Notes: generated by a model from the sequence alone, not told the origin. Shown: positions 45,185-58,216, numbered from the stretch's first letter. The stretch is 64,000 nucleotides of DNA from Perilla frutescens (GCA_026008535.1 BRKX01000003.1:29192001-29256000); one strand, 5' to 3'. Translations and numbers: made by a program.

Positions 45185-46167
45185 ATTTGTATGAGACCGT
45201 CTAACGGGTCTCTTGTGTTAGACGGGTCAAATAGTATCCAAATTCGCCCAAAAAACCATCTAAACCGGCAAAAGCAATCAGGTGTGTGGGCTCCATGCGC
45301 CTGCCCACGAGCATATCACTATGTATAAAGTAAAATATCACTATATATGAAGTAAAGTATCACTAATTATAAGTCAGAATATCACTTAATATGGATTGAA
45401 ATATTATCAACTATGAAATATTTTTATATGCTAAGAAGAAAATAAATGAATTGTTTTCTATATAAATCATAATGTGTGGTTTTAATTTAATTGCTTCAAT
45501 TATCTTCTCTCTCTTTTTTCTGGGAATATATTTGTTGATTCTTCAGACATCATGTATCACTTTGTATGAAGAAAAGTATCACTAATTATGTGTCGAAGTA
45601 TTACTTAATATGAATTGAAGTATTATCAACTATGAAGTGTTTTCATATGCTAAGAAAAAAATGAATTATATTCTAGTTAAATCATAATGTGGATTTTTTT
45701 TACCTTAGTGGACTCATTTATCTTTTTTTTTTGGAATATATTTGTTGATACTCCAAACAACGAGTACACTAATTATGTGTTGAAGTATCGCTTGATATGA
45801 ATTGAAATATCATCAAGTATGCAATATTTTTTTTTCTTTAGATCATGACATATATACTTTCATTGGTATCTCTACTAAGTCTTGTTTTTTAAAAGAATTT
45901 TTTTAAACATAAAATCATGTGCTCTCTTTTTTTTTGAAATAAAAAATCGATCAACAACTAATAATATATAAGTATCATTACATATGAAGTGAAGTTTCAA
46001 TTGAAATCAAGCAAAGTATCATTACCTATGAAGCGCCTAAAACAACCCCCAATTTTTTTTTTCAGTTTTTTTTTAAATCATCATTTTGTATCGAGTACCA
46101 TCATGTATAAAGTGAAATATCACTAATTATGTGTTGAAGTATCACTTAATATGAATTGAAATATCAT
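45185..46167. repeat. Tandem repeat locus, left part
   Basis: After the motif ATTTGTATGAGACCGT (45185-45200), a diverged unit of about 220 bp repeats about three times from 45310. Each has text like GTATCACTAATTATGTGTTG, CACTTAATATGAATTGAA and ATATCATCAA. From about 45838 a longer unit of about 340-360 bp starts, TTAGATCATGACATATATAC, containing CGATCAACAACTAATAATA. The Tat-type element at 46168 interrupts this unit, which resumes at 59976. Confidence 0.7.
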
Positions 46168-46982
46168 TGTAAGCAATTAAATTTTTATTGCCAATCAAAT
46201 GGCGCCACGTGGAAATTAAAATGATTAAATACACAATTAAATTATTTATTTATATTTTAGGAATTTTATTTAATCAAATTCCTAAATATAATAAATAATA
46301 ATTTGATATTTAATGTGTGGAAATTTTCAACCAATGAAAATTCGACAAGTGGCGAGCTCACACCAAAAAATCAACACACTAATGTAGGTGATTGCAAATA
46401 GAAGTGGCCAATGAAAACATGCCACATAAGCCCTAATTTACCTCACTTTCTCTCCATTTGCCTATAAATAGAGGGCTTTGGCCAAAGGAAGGGGGACAAG
46501 TTCAAGAGCTCAAGTTTGGAGAAGGATTCCTTAGAGAAAACTCTCTCCAATCTTCAAGGCATTCAAGTTGAAGATTCAAGGCGTTCTTCGCGTTCCTCGT
46601 CAAAGCCATCCCAAGCTTGAAGTTTGATCCGGAATCAAGGTGCTACACCCTCCGATCAACGTTTCCGAGCTTCAAATCTTCAAGTTGTTCTTGAAGACTC
46701 AAGACGTTCTTCATCAAGATCGTTCAAAATCATCATTTGATCTGGAATCAAAGTCTCGACCATCCGAATCAATGTTATAAACTCCAAAATATCGAATTCG
46801 TGAAGATCAAAGAGGCAAATCCACCTTGAAGATCTTAAAGAACGCGAAGATCAAATTTTTGAAGAGAAGAATCAGAAGATCAAATAGAGAATCGAACCAC
46901 AAATTGTAATTTAAATCCAAAAATATTTCTTTGTACACTTTTTCGGTGTTTATTAATATAAATACACGAAATTTGTGTTACA
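46168..46982 (+). repeat. 5' LTR of the Tat-type element, 815 bp
   Basis: It starts TGTAAGCAATTAAATTT and ends TTTGTGTTACA. A TATA box CCTATAAATAG lies at 46461-46471, after a CTCTCC tract. R/U5 contains many repeats of TTCAAG-type text. The sequence closely matches 59140-59975. Confidence 0.92.
46461..46471 (+). promoter_or_regulatory. TATA box, Tat-type 5' LTR
   Basis: CCTATAAATAG lies about 290 bp into the LTR and is conserved in the 3' LTR at about 59453-59464. It likely drives the genomic RNA. Confidence 0.7.
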
Positions 46983-46987
46983 AATTC

Positions 46988-47005
46988 TGGCACGCCCAGT
47001 AGGAC
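46988..47005 (+). other. Primer-binding site, Tat-type element
   Basis: TGGCACGCCCAGTAGGAC lies five bases after the LTR. It is not the methionine type used by the other gypsy elements in this window. I cannot name the priming tRNA with certainty. Confidence 0.6.
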
Positions 47006-47052
47006 AATCTCTACTTCTCATCTCTTCTCTTTCTTATATCTAGAATTTGAAG

Positions 47053-48849
47053 ATGTCTAACATCTCAAATACTTAAGAATCCACTACAAAAGGTGTCGGG
47101 GTGACAACAAGAAACATGGCTAAACAAGCACTGGAAGCTTCCAAGATGGTTACTGCTGAGGAAGAGGAGCCTCATCTTGTGGGAATCGACGAAAACAATG
47201 AAGGAATGGAAAGTGACTTTCCACCCCAAGCAGGCTACTCACTTGACGCAGCTGTCATGATGGCAAATGACTCCACTATAGAAGAACAACTTGCGAACCT
47301 AACCAAGCTCATTGAAGAAATTCACAAGCAGATGCAATATCAAGATGCTGAAATCTCAAAGCTCAAAAAGGATAAGGGTGAGGCGAGTCATGCAAATGAC
47401 GAGGTGAATTATGAAAATGGTGATGAAGAAACACCCGCAAAACACCAAGCAAACAAAGAAGAAAGATTTGCATCCAAGGGCCTCCAAGTTTCTGATGATG
47501 GATTCATTCAAATCAACCAACTGAGGGAATTTATCGAAGGGACCATCAAAAGCAAGTTTGACGGAAGCTCCAAGTCATCCTCAACTTATTCGAAGCCATA
47601 CACCTAGAGGATTGATGATCTAAGGATGACTTCAGGCTATCAACCTCCCAAGTTCACACAGTTTGATGGAAAGGGCAATCCTAGGCAGCACATCGCTCAC
47701 TTTGTTGAAACGTGCAATAATGCTGGCACCTATGGTGATTGCTTAGTAAAAAAATTTGTCCGCTCACTTAAAGGGAATGCTTTTGATTGGTACACGGACC
47801 TGGAACCAAACTGGATTGATAGTTGGGGGCAGTTGGAATATGAGTTCCTCAACCGCTTCTATAGTACAAGAAGAACAGTGAGCATCGTAGAGCTCACAAA
47901 CACTCGTCAATGGGATGAAGAACCCGTGATCGACTACATCAACAGGTGGAGGAATTTATGCCTTAACTGCAAGGATCGTTTATCTGAGACTTCTGCAATT
48001 GAAATGTGCATTCAAGGGATGCGATGGGGCCTTCAGTATATCCTTAAAGGGATTCAACCAAGGACATTTGAAGATTTGGCTACGAGAGCCCATGATATGG
48101 AATTGAGCATGGCCGCTAGTGGAATTAAAGAGCCACCAATCCAAGAGTCTCGAAAGTTAAAGGAAAAACAAGAATTCAAGAAAGGGGGCAAGCCAATTGA
48201 TAAAAACCCGAAGAAGGAATCTATGGCAGTGAAAGCAACACCCATCAAATTTCAGAAAAAGGAAGAGACTGAGGAAAAAACTAATGTTCCACCAGAAAGA
48301 GTACAAAGGAAGTTTACTCTAAAGGAAATGCAGCAAAGAGAATACCCCTTCTTAGATTCAGATGTTCCTGGAATCTTCGAGGACTTGCTCAAAGCGAAAC
48401 TCATTGAATTACCAGAAATGAAGCGACCCGAGGAATCAGGACAAATTGATAATCCAAAGTACTGCAAATACCATCGGCTGGTTGGGCATCTTATACAAGA
48501 TTGCTTCATCTTTAAAGATAAGGTTATACAGTTGTCGCGCCAAGGAAAGATATCACTCGAAGAGAATGGTGCCACCACTAATCTCATCACATTAGAATCC
48601 AGAAACATGATAAGTGATGAAGAAGTTGCGGATCAAACAAAAGACCAACTTGAGAAGAAAATATCTGCAGTTGTTGATGAGTGCATAACCTTCACTGATG
48701 AAGATTTGGAGCTTAGTTCTGACCCTCAAAATCGACCTCTGTTCATTAGTGGTTACACTCATGAACAAAAGGAAAATAGGATACTTGTTGATGGGGGATC
48801 CGCAGTCAATATCTTCCCTCTACGCACGCTGAAGAAATTAGGGATCTGA
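47053..48849 (+). pseudogene. Tat-type gag and start of protease
   Basis: The likely start is the ATG at 47053 (MSNISNT, then a TAA at 47074-47076 where CAA is expected). The frame continues as GVTTRNMAKQALEA with an acidic, coiled-coil-like region (about 47290-47410). A TAG at 47605-47607 interrupts it, and it continues as the gag domain: PKFTQFDGKGNPRQHIAHF, SLKGNAFDWYTDLEP, EFLNRFYSTRRTVS, VIDYINRWRNL and FEDLATRAHDMELSMAA. A cysteine/histidine motif is at KYCKYHRLVGHLIQDCF. The protease active site ILVDGGSAVNIFPL (about 48790) has the usual D-G/S-G-S pattern. The frame stops at TGA 48847-48849 and resumes downstream at once. Confidence 0.92.
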
Positions 48850-48876
48850 ACCGACGAACTTTCAACTAGTCGACTG

Positions 48877-50478
48877 ATGATCCAAGGTTTTAACCAAGAA
48901 GGACAAAGGGCTCTCAGCTCAATGAGATTGGACCTACTGATGGATGATATGGCTTCAACAACATTATTCCATGTGATAGATACCAAGACATTCTATAATA
49001 TGCTTCTTGGATGGCCATGGCTGCACGAAAATAGGGTTGTCCCTTCAACATTGCATCAATGCTTCAAATATTATCAAGGCGGTAGTGTGAAAAAGGTGGT
49101 TGGAGATAATAAACCTTTCATGGAGTCTGAATCATATTTTGCAGATACAAAGTATTATCTTCCAAGCAACAAGTCGTTAAAAGCTACAGAACATGATGAG
49201 GTCCAAAAGAGCAAAAATAAAGCACCTCTCATCGAAGAAGATTCCTTGGCAGGGCTGACGATGCCGCTGACTAAAATTGATGCAAAAAAGCCAATTCCTC
49301 CACCACATGAAGGATTTGTCCGGCCAATGCAAGGAAGTATGATTGAGCATGGAGAACTCTCAGAACATACGATTCCTCAAAACTTTGGTCCAAAAGCATT
49401 TCCACTCCTCCTCAAAGCCGGATATGACCAACGGGTAAAAGAACATCTCTCAAGAGATGACAGACAAAAAGGAGGTGAATACAATGCCACTCAGAAATTC
49501 TCAAAAAATAGTGGATATGTTGCTCAAAGTCCCAAAGCGGGATTGGGATTCACACCGCAAAACCCCATCCGTATTGTAATCAAAAGAGCTAATGCTAATC
49601 ATATTTCTGAAGATGAAGCTTCTTTAATGGCAAATATAAAAAATACAGCTCGAGTATCCGTATTTGAAAGGCTTGGAAACAAGCCTAAAAATAAAGAAAA
49701 GACTCCCCGAGTGTCCGTGTTCAAAAGACTTGGCAAGAAATTGAAGAGTGAACCGGCGGGTTGTCGGAAGTTGAATTTCGCCAAGACCAAAATTGTGAAT
49801 GGACGACAAAGGAAAAGTGTGGTCCCATCCTGCAGAAAGAAGCAAGCCACATTAACCATAACATGCGGAAAAGAGTTGCAAGCTAAAATGAAAATTGTTA
49901 TTTTAACTGAAACCGTTGACATTGAAGATGATAGGGAGAATATCGCTTCGTCATTCTATGTTCACAATTCAATCCCTTAGATGGTTCAGAGTCTCGCACT
50001 TTAAGAGATGCTCAGTTTGATAAGAAATGGCATCATCAATGAAATGAGTGGCACAATACAGTTAGTTTAAGTGAGGCAAAGAAGTGGGAGAATGAGGATG
50101 TGTATAGAATTCACAAGTCTTAAAACAGCAAATGGAGAAACCGCATCTTCACACCACATCACCTTGGATGAAGGAATCGAGATTGAAGAAGAAGATGCTA
50201 CAGATGCTCCCCCATAATTTGAAAAAGGTGTTAAGGCCACAGTAGATGAACTAAAAGAGGTTAACTTGGGAAGTATTGACGACCCCCGACCAACTTACAT
50301 CAGTGCGCTACTGACCACAGAAGAAGAGAAATCTTATGTTGGACTATTGAAAGAATTCAAAGATGTGTTCACATGGTCTTATAAAGAAATGCCGGGGCTA
50401 GATCCTAAGGTAGCTGTCCACCACTTATCTATCCAGAAGGGGGCACGACCAATCAAGCAAGCACAACATCAATTTTGA
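48877..50478 (+). pseudogene. Tat-type protease C-terminus and linker to RT
   Basis: From 48877 to 49980 the frame is open: MIQGFNQEGQRALSSMRL, FHVIDTKTFYNMLLGWPWLH and VVPSTLHQCFKYYQ are the retropepsin C-terminal part of Tat elements. A long, Lys-rich linker follows, with two near-repeats of RVSVFERLGNKPKNKEK (about 49650-49740). After a stop at 49978-49980 and decayed sequence, the RT-proximal stretch 50266-50478 reads VGLLKEFKDVFTWSYKEMPG and stops at TGA 50476-50478 (expected Arg, HQF-R-PDLV). Confidence 0.85.
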
Positions 50479-51843
50479 CCTGACTTGGTTCCACTAATCG
50501 AAGTTGAGGTGAACAAACTTATTGAAGTCGGATTTATTAGGGAAGTCAAGTACCCTACATGGATCTCGAGTATTGTTCCTGTTAGAAAGAAGAACGGGAA
50601 AATTTGAGTTTGTGTCGACTTTAGGGACTTGAACGAAGCATGTCCTAAAGATGACTTTCCACTACCAATTACTGAACTGATGATTGATGCTACAACTGGA
50701 CATAAAGCACCATCATTCATGGATGGATCATCTAGTTACAATCAGATCCGCATGTCTCCAAAGGATGAAGAAATGACAGCCTTCCGTACCCCAAAGGGTA
50801 TATATTGTTACAAAGTGATGCCATTCGGGCTAAAGAACGTTGGTGCCACATATCAAAGGGACATGCAAAGGATTTTCGATGACATGCTCCATAAGAATAT
50901 TGAGTGCTACGTAGACGACGTAGTGGTGAAGTCAAGAGAACGGAATAGTCACTTGCAAGATCTACAATTAGTTTTCGAACGTTTGAGAAGATATCAGCTC
51001 AAGATGAACCCCTTAAAATGTGCATTTGGGGTAAAATCGGGAAAATTTCTTGGATTCATTATCCGCCGTCGAAGGATAGCTATTGAACAAGCAAAAATTG
51101 ATGCAATACTGAAGATGCCTGAGCCCCGCAATATTTATGATCTCAAGAGTTTGCAAGGAAGGTTAGCATACTTACGAAGGTTCATCTCAAACCTAGCAGG
51201 GCGGTGTCAACCTTTCAGCCGAATCATGAAGAAAGAAGTCCCGTTTGAGTGGGATAAATCATACCGCAATGCTTTCAAAAGAATCAAAGAATATTTAATG
51301 AAAGCTCCAGTATTAGTCGCACCAGTTGCAGGTCGACCACTGATTCTATATATTGCCGCCCAAGAGCGTTCTGTCGGGGCACTGCTTGCGCAAGAAAATG
51401 AAAATGGAAAAGAGAATGCACTATATTACTTGAGCAGAATAATGACGCCAAATGAGCTAAAGTACTCTCCAGTTGAGAAGTTATGCTTGTCATTAATTTT
51501 CTCCATTCAAAAACTGAAGCATTATTTTCAAGCTCATACGGTTCGCCTGATCTCAAAGATAAATCCATTGAAGTACGTGATGACGCGATCGGTCCTGTCT
51601 GATCGGCTAGCACGTTGGTATCTTCAGCTTCAACAATTTGAGATCATTTATGTTCCTCAAAAGGCTGTGAAAGGGCAAGTATTAGCAGATTTCTTGGCAG
51701 ACCACCCAATCCCGACCGAATGGGAACTAGATGATGACCTCTTGATGAAGATGTGCTTGCAATCGAAGTTCTGCCCCCATGGAAAATGTATTTTGACGGA
51801 GCATCTCACAGAGAAGGAGCTGGTGCTGGAGTCGTATTCATAA
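50479..51843 (+). pseudogene. Tat-type reverse transcriptase and first RNase H
   Basis: RT enters at PDLVPLIEVEVNKLIEVGFI. A TGA at 50605-50607 replaces the expected Arg in KI-R-VCVDFRDLN. From 50629 the frame is open to 51843: MDGSSSYNQIRMSP holds the first catalytic aspartate and ECYVDDVVVKS the YVDD pair. Thumb/connection motifs are MPFGLKNVGATYQRDMQRIF and KSLQGRLAYLRRFISNLAGR. The first RNase H follows (LYIAAQERSVGALLAQEN, KYSPVEKLCLSLIFSIQKL, VKGQVLADFLADHP). A one-base deletion near 51742 puts the next domain in another frame. Confidence 0.92.
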
Positions 51844-52163
51844 CACCTGAAGAGGACGTGTTGCCATATTCTTTCACCCTGACTGAAAGTTGCTCCAACA
51901 ATGTTGCTGAGTACCAAGCACTTATCCTTGGGTTAGAAATGGCAATGGATGCTAAGAGACTTCAAATCAAAGTCTATGGGGATTCCAAGCTAGTGATCAA
52001 CCAGCTACTTAGATCGTATGATGTTAAGAAACCTAAATTAATTCCTTACGTCAAGTATGCTCAAAGGATAATCGGATGGCTTAGAGATGTAGAACTTGAA
52101 CATGTTCCAAGGAAAGAAAACAAATAAGCAGACGCACTAGCTAAGCTTGCTTCTACGATAGCC
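51744..52163 (+). pseudogene. Second (archaeal-type) RNase H of the Tat-type element
   Basis: In a frame shifted from RT: WKMYFDGASHREGAGAGVVF with the first acidic residue, then NNVAEYQALILGLEMAMD with the glutamate, VYGDSKLVINQLL with the aspartate, and VPRKENK, stop (TAA near 52125), ADALAKLAS. All key acidic residues are present. A second RNase H between RNase H and integrase is a hallmark of the Tat lineage. The stop at ENK-stop-ADALAKLA is the only break inside the domain. Confidence 0.88.
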
Positions 52164-52344
52164 ATGCCTGGCAGCAAAATTCACATCCTAATTTGCAAAA
52201 GTTGGGTTGTTCCCCCTCTGTTTGAAAATGAAAATGATGAAGAAGAAGAAAATTGTGCCATTGAAGTATTTGAAATCGATAAAGAAGATTGGCGTCAACC
52301 ATTGGTTGATTACTTGAAATACAATAAACTACCAAGTGACCCAC

Positions 52345-53533
52345 GCTGAAGAGTTGACATTCGACGGTGAGCCAATCGTTTCATTTATTTTAGAGGCACG
52401 CTCTACAGGCTTCATTTGACGGAGTCTTCCTGAGATGCCTAGGTGACGAAGAAGTAGTAAAGGCTATGGAGGAAGCACACTCAGGCATTTGTGGGGCACA
52501 TTAGTCCGATCCAAAGCTGCACTTTCGAATTAAAAGGATGGGCTACTACTGGCCGACCATGGTTAAAGACTGCATGGACTATGCACAAAGATGTCAACCC
52601 TGCCAGTTTCATGCAAACCTCACCCACCAAGTTTTGGAGCCACTGCATCCTACAGTCGCCTCTTGGCCATTTGACGCTTGGGGTTTAGACATGGTGGGCC
52701 CAATGACTAAGTCTTCTGGAGGACACTTATATATCTTGGCAACGACTGACTACTTCTCTAAATGGGCTGAGGCTATTCCTTTGAAAGAGGTGAAGAAAGA
52801 GAACGTTGTTGATTTCATCAAAGACAATATAATCTATCATTACGGGATCCCTCGATATATCATCACTAATAATGGGAAGCCGTTCAGCAATGCCTTGATA
52901 GATAAGTTGTGCGAGAAGTTTGGGTTCAAACAAAAAAAGTCATCTATGTACAATGCCGCTGCCAACGGACTCGCTGAAGCATTTAACAAGTCCCTGTGCA
53001 ATTTGCTCAAAAAGGTGGTCGAAAAATCAAAGCGTGATTGGCATGAAAGAATTGGAGATGCATTGTGGGCATACAGGACCACTCATCAGACTCCTACTCA
53101 AGCAACTCCGTACTCATTGGTTTATGGTGTGGAAGCTATCATCCCCCTCGAACAACAAATCCCGTCTTTGAGGATCGCAATCCAAGAAGGTTTAACTGAA
53201 GAGGAAAATGCATGATTACGCCTTGAAGAGTTGGAGGCTTTAGATGAAAAGAGACTGGAAGCACAACAAACGCTCGAGCGTTATCAAGCTTGCCTCTCAA
53301 GAACCTTCAACAAAAAAGTGCGGCCACGGTCTTCCCAAGTCGGAGATCTGGTGCTTGCGATAAGAAGGCCAATCATCACCACCCACCGTGTCGGAAATAA
53401 GTTTGTTTATAGATGGGACGGTCCATACGTCGTGAAAGAAGTTTACACAAATGGCGTGTATAAATTGATCTCTGAAGACCATGTAAGGATCGGCCCAATA
53501 AATGGGAAATTCTTGAAGCGCTACTATCCTTAA
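52345..53533 (+). pseudogene. Tat-type integrase
   Basis: The zinc-finger end is read in broken frames: the histidine half is degenerate at 52440-52530, followed by MGYYWPTMVKDC, AQRCQPCQFHANL with C-x2-C. The core from 52630 to 53215 is open: AWGLDMVGPMTKSS with the first aspartate, YIITNNGKPFSNALIDKL where the second aspartate (usually TDNG) is asparagine, and ANGLAEAFNKSLCNLLKK with the glutamate. A TGA at 53213-53215 interrupts. The C-terminal part (53231-53533) reads VGDLVLAIRRPI, YRWDGPYVVKEVY and NGKFLKRYYP before the final stop. There is no chromodomain. The D-to-N change alone should abolish activity. Confidence 0.92.
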
Positions 53534-54099
53534 AAAAATAAAGAAAAAAAAGTGATAAAAAAACAAAACAAAAAAAAGAAAAAAAATACAAAAAAAAAGA
53601 ATGCTCCATGACGCATGAGCCTAAACTGCATGTTACTCCTGACCCGCATGAGTATAAACTGTGTACGGTAACCACCAAAAGTTAAATTTATGTGGCTAAA
53701 CTGTTATTTATCCCACCAAATGGTAAAATTTACGTGGTTAAACTATTATTTACTCCACTTTGTCTATAAAATGGTTAAATAAATAGTCACTCCTGGTCCG
53801 CATGAGTATAAACTGTGTACGGCACCCCTTCAAAAAAAATTGATAAATTGAACTACGTTTTGACTTGATCCCTCTTATGGGTACGTATGCAGCTTAGATG
53901 TGCTCTAAGTTCAGTCATGCTTCACATTTTGTGTTATGTCTTTTACGTTATGTATAACAGAAAGATATGACACTAAATAGAAAGAGCACAAGTTAGAAGA
54001 TTTCTCAAGAGAAAGCATAAACGACAAAGATGTTCGCTACAAAGAACAACTGGGGTACGGATAACAACTGAAAGATAACAAACAAGTTCAAACAGAGTC
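53534..54099 (+). repeat. A-rich tract and short repeats after Tat-type pol
   Basis: A nearly pure A/G tract (53530-53605) follows integrase. Then come two copies of a motif ACTCCTG-x-CCGCATGAGTATAAACTGTGTACGG (53635-53665 and 53790-53822), separated by two near-copies of GTGGTTAAACTATTATTTA. The remainder is AT-rich with no coding frame. Confidence 0.65.
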
Positions 54100-56773
54100 C
54101 TAGGTGAAAGGGTCTTGATCATCCAAAGCTTTCTTGGCATCTTCTAATGAAGACTTTGAACTCTTCAACTTCTCCTCCACCCTGCCATCGAAAGAACCTT
54201 TGATCTTGGAGAGCTCTTCTTCATGCCCATAAATCTCATTCTGAAGAGCTAGGCGAGACCCAACATGCCCTTTCAAGGACATAGACAAATCATTCCTCCA
54301 CTTTTCCAAGCTAGCAAGCTCTGCTCGAATAGAATCAATTTCATGAGTCTTTTCCTCCTCCTTAGTTTTAGCAGCACAAATGCGATCATTGACTTCCTTA
54401 TAACGGTGTGCAGAGACTTCATCAAGCTCGAAGATGCCAACCTTGCTTCATCATAAGCCGCGGCACTTGCAAAAAGTGTCTCCAAGCTCTTCGTTAGATG
54501 GGTAAGATCAAAGTTGTGGGAGAGTATTCTTCATGAGTAAAAGCCCTTCAAATGCCGTGTCTCGAAGTGACGAGATAGAATCAACAGACGTCCTCTTCAA
54601 CTTGCCACGAAGATCATTCCAATACATCCTAAGGAACGATCTGCAACAATCATCAAATATAGCCTTGCCATCAAACTCAGTAACTGGTAGGATGTGCTCA
54701 CTATCCGCATCTTCATCAGAGTGACAAGCTTCGACTAGTGTATCGGAATCTCCTTGATCATCGGATCCGAACAACTTCACCAACTAAAAATGCAAGAAAA
54801 AAAATATTGTGTTAATAGGAAACAAAATAAAATGAAAAAAAAAGGATAAAAAAAAGAAGAATGAAAATACGGGAAACCTCTTTGGTGGATGCACCCGCAT
54901 GACTGGGGTCATTTCCACCATGTTCCTCAAGATGATGGGGGGACTTGCGATTGGTCTTTTCCCCCTTCCAATGACGATCCGCGTTGCTACTAACAGAGGC
55001 CTCCGGATCAACCTTTCTCTTACCCTTGCTAGAAGGATTAGCCCCTTCCATCTCCCCTTGGCCTGGTAAGAGGCCATCTAGTTTAGGATGAGCTAGAAGC
55101 TCAGCATTCCTATCCAAGAAATTGTCGAAGACTCGATCCCACCACTTCTTATATTCGACATCAGGAGACTTCTTCAGATTCGGGGACGGATATGGAAAAC
55201 ATGCTCTTGCCATAGACTTACGCAGTAAGCAAATACGCCAGTACCTGAGGCCATCTAATAAAGAAGCCTCCCGAATATCCTTAGTAAGAACCCCGGAAAC
55301 CATCTGATGGTACCCAAATTGCCGACTAAAGCGATGCAGGTTGTAAGGCTCGAGAATGAAATGGTCATCTATCCTCTTAGGTAGAAAGTTGGATTGAACG
55401 GCCATGAAAAATCCACGATCCAGGTCGCTTGCGTTCTCATCATCAATAAATATGAAATCCTCGGTTCTAGAAGGCATGAGGCAGTGCCAAGAAACAAGCT
55501 CGGCTTTATGAACCCTCTTACGGGCCTCAGTGGGATCGTAGAATCTAGCGCCTCCTTCTCCCGAATACCGAACCATCTTGGGGGCATCCGGTTTTCCCTT
55601 AAGACCGAAATAGGTCCGAAAATAGCATGCCATCCAACTGTAAACGAAGTGAATGGAGAATGCTGAGTGACTCTGGGGTGGATTGGTAAGGCTCGAGATC
55701 TTGTTCAGCCCGTTGTAGATGCTTGCTAACACCGGTACGGCAAGAGACACTCTCTCACCACTCGCCATGATGCTAGCTATCTTGAAGATACTTGGTCGAA
55801 TTAAACTACCATCGCCTTCAGGAAGGACAATACTGCAGAGCCAACACGCGAGATGGGCAGCAAAATACGTCTCATCTTGATGCTTCTCTTTAACTCCAAG
55901 CTCTGCAAACGGAGCCCTTTCAGAAAGAATTCATTCTTTGTGATCTTTGATTTCTCTGGAAGGATTGTGCGTTGATTTAGGACGTTGACTCTTCTTTTCC
56001 TTACGAGATGGAGATCGTCGATACCTTGATTTCCTTCTCAACCAGAACTCGACCCATCTCTCAATCGACACAGAACAATACAAGGCTTCATCATCTCCCC
56101 TTTTGAGGAGGTGATAAGCATGGAACAAGTCCCTACAGCTCGCAGGAACGAATAACTTGCCCCTCTTGTTAACTCCAGTAAGTTCATCCGTTCGAGGCAC
56201 CGCCTCATCGTAAAGGATTCCGGTTAAAGGAAGACCAGACGTCACATGCAAGTCCCATAAGGATATGGACAACTCGCCAGAAGAAGTCAGCAAGGTATTG
56301 GTCAAGGGGCACCACGCCTCACAAAAAGCTTTGACAACCTCGGTATATCGATCATACGTGAAGAGAGAAGCGTAGACAGAGTCGTATATGCCCGCACCAT
56401 GGAGTTTATCACTGCAACGACTGAGCACGTCCTCCAAAATGACGGGATTCGCCAAGAAATGCGACTTTATCGTGCCACTTCACTTTGCCCTGTGCTATTT
56501 GGCGCCCTAGGAATGGGAAGAAATCAACTCCGTCGCCTTGTTGATGATTAGCTGATTGTAGAGCCCACACCCTTGTCATTTTCGTCAAAGAAACCTCGTG
56601 ACACCAATAAGGCTTGTGGAATGGATTCGTAGCTTAGGCCATTCACGTGCATAGTTCCCGATAAGTGGCTCACGGGCTCGCAAACGAGTACCTCTCTTCA
56701 CGGGCTGCTGGTCATCATCCGTGATCACTAAGTATTGTTTCTCAGAGATACTCGTATCTTGGAAATGAACCAT
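54100..56773 (-). pseudogene. Antisense plant-mobile-domain gene in the Tat-type element
   Basis: The gene runs leftwards, opposite to gag-pol. An N-terminal stretch (56773-56585, MVHFQDTSISEKQYLVITDD) precedes the main frame from about 56500. That frame reads VVKAFCEAWCPLTNTLLTSS, ELSISLWDLHVTSGLPLTG, YFAAHLACWLCSIVLPEG and SLAVPVLASIYNGLNKIS, typical of the plant mobile domain (PMD, transposase-derived). The frame is the same for about 1.6 kb, with one TGA (55933-55931). An intron is likely at 54877-54784 (GT...TTTTTAG), followed by LVKLFGSDDQGDSDTLVE and, after a break near 54500, a coiled-coil end (54485-54100: AELASLEKWRNDLSMSLK, EEELSKIKG). Antisense PMD ORFs are known in Tat retrotransposons. 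Function is unknown. Confidence 0.85.
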
Positions 56774-56815
56774 ACCTAGAAACAGAAAGATAGAATATGC
56801 TCAAAAAAGGGAGGC

Positions 56816-57806
56816 ATGAAATACACTAAAAAAAAAGGAAGCTCCACCTCCGAATTAAGGAAAACCCTCTTAAATCCTTGGGCACAAATTTGGACGTCTC
56901 GGTCAAATTCACGAGCCAGTCCAATCAAATACAAACTCCTGCAAAAAAGAGAGAGAAAGATTAAAGCCCAAGTTATTCACAAAAAGGAAAAGAAAATCTA
57001 TGGGTTCCAAAATCATGTGCGCATAGACTTGTGTATATATACACATATGCATGATTCATACAAATATTTAGGCTTGTACATTCGCATCTATTGCATTAGC
57101 AAAAAAAAAAGTATATAACTTCATATTTATTAGCATATATTAACATATATATTGTTTTATATATAGTTGAAATATTCCTATGCGCTATACGATATATATA
57201 ATATATAATCTTGCATAACAAGTCTACTATTATATATTATATATCTTGCATAACAAGTCTATTATTATATGTATGTGTATTACGTAAATATATATGTATA
57301 CATTAAATGTTTTAGCACCATATGCATATAATTGAACACACATTTCTGCATTAACATATAGGCATAATTTAACACATGAACATATAGCCTATATATACAC
57401 GTGTATATGTGATGTAGTCTTACATGCCTAGTTTGCTAGCTAGATGTATGTGTTATGTATATATATATGTATATGTATGTATGCATGCTTCACGTCAATG
57501 TATGTTTATGTATATGTACATTTTTTTTTACATGCATTCATTCATCCATATCTCTGCATTCAAAATATATATGTGTTTATATGTATACAGACAATAAGAT
57601 CCACTTGCTTGGAAGGGAACTTTAAAACACAAAAGTTCAAAGAAAAAAAAAACACGTGTACTGTGGAATACTACAAGGCAATAGAAGGTCATAACTCACG
57701 AGGATTCTACACATGTTGGACTGCAAATCTTTCAAAAGATGGGAGATCTAAAAAAAAAGAAAGAGGAAGAAGAAGAAAACTTATATCAGATTCTCTCAAC
57801 TTTTGA
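56816..57806. other. AT-rich low-complexity region in the Tat-type 3' region
   Basis: Positions 57030-57600 are dominated by TATATA, TATGTATG and CATATA runs, with near-repeats such as CTTGCATAACAAGTCTA (57211 and 57246). The surrounding open frames on both strands show no conserved protein motif. I see no gene. Confidence 0.5.
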
Positions 57807-58216
57807 AATCTTTCGGGTTGTGCAAATCTCAGTCGTTCGATGCTCACCCAACAAATTAAGGATGTTGATTCCCTGAACAACAAAGATAAAATAAAATGAG
57901 AGATGGTTCAGTTTAAGATCATTCAAAACCATCGTAAAAAAAAACTACGGGGCTGAGTGAAAGGTACCGGTTCGAGCTCGATACGACACAACTTCCGCCA
58001 AGATCGTATCCTCAAAGCACTGGGATCCGGCTGGAAAAGCCAGTCACGTACACCACATAACAGTTGTCTTTCCCCTTGGTCCAAATGAAACCGCAAAAAA
58101 AAAGAAGAAAAAAAAACGACTCCGACGAAAGTCAAGAGTGGTGTTGAAAGACAAAGATCTCCCGAAGAGGAATTTTGAAGATAGAAGAAGCTGTTGGTAT
58201 TCATCCCAAAGTGTGG

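Noticed and set aside
57444..57806. 120-codon frame starting MYVLCIYICICMYACF
   Set aside because: The hydrophobic text comes from a TATGTA-rich low-complexity stretch; no homology is recognisable.
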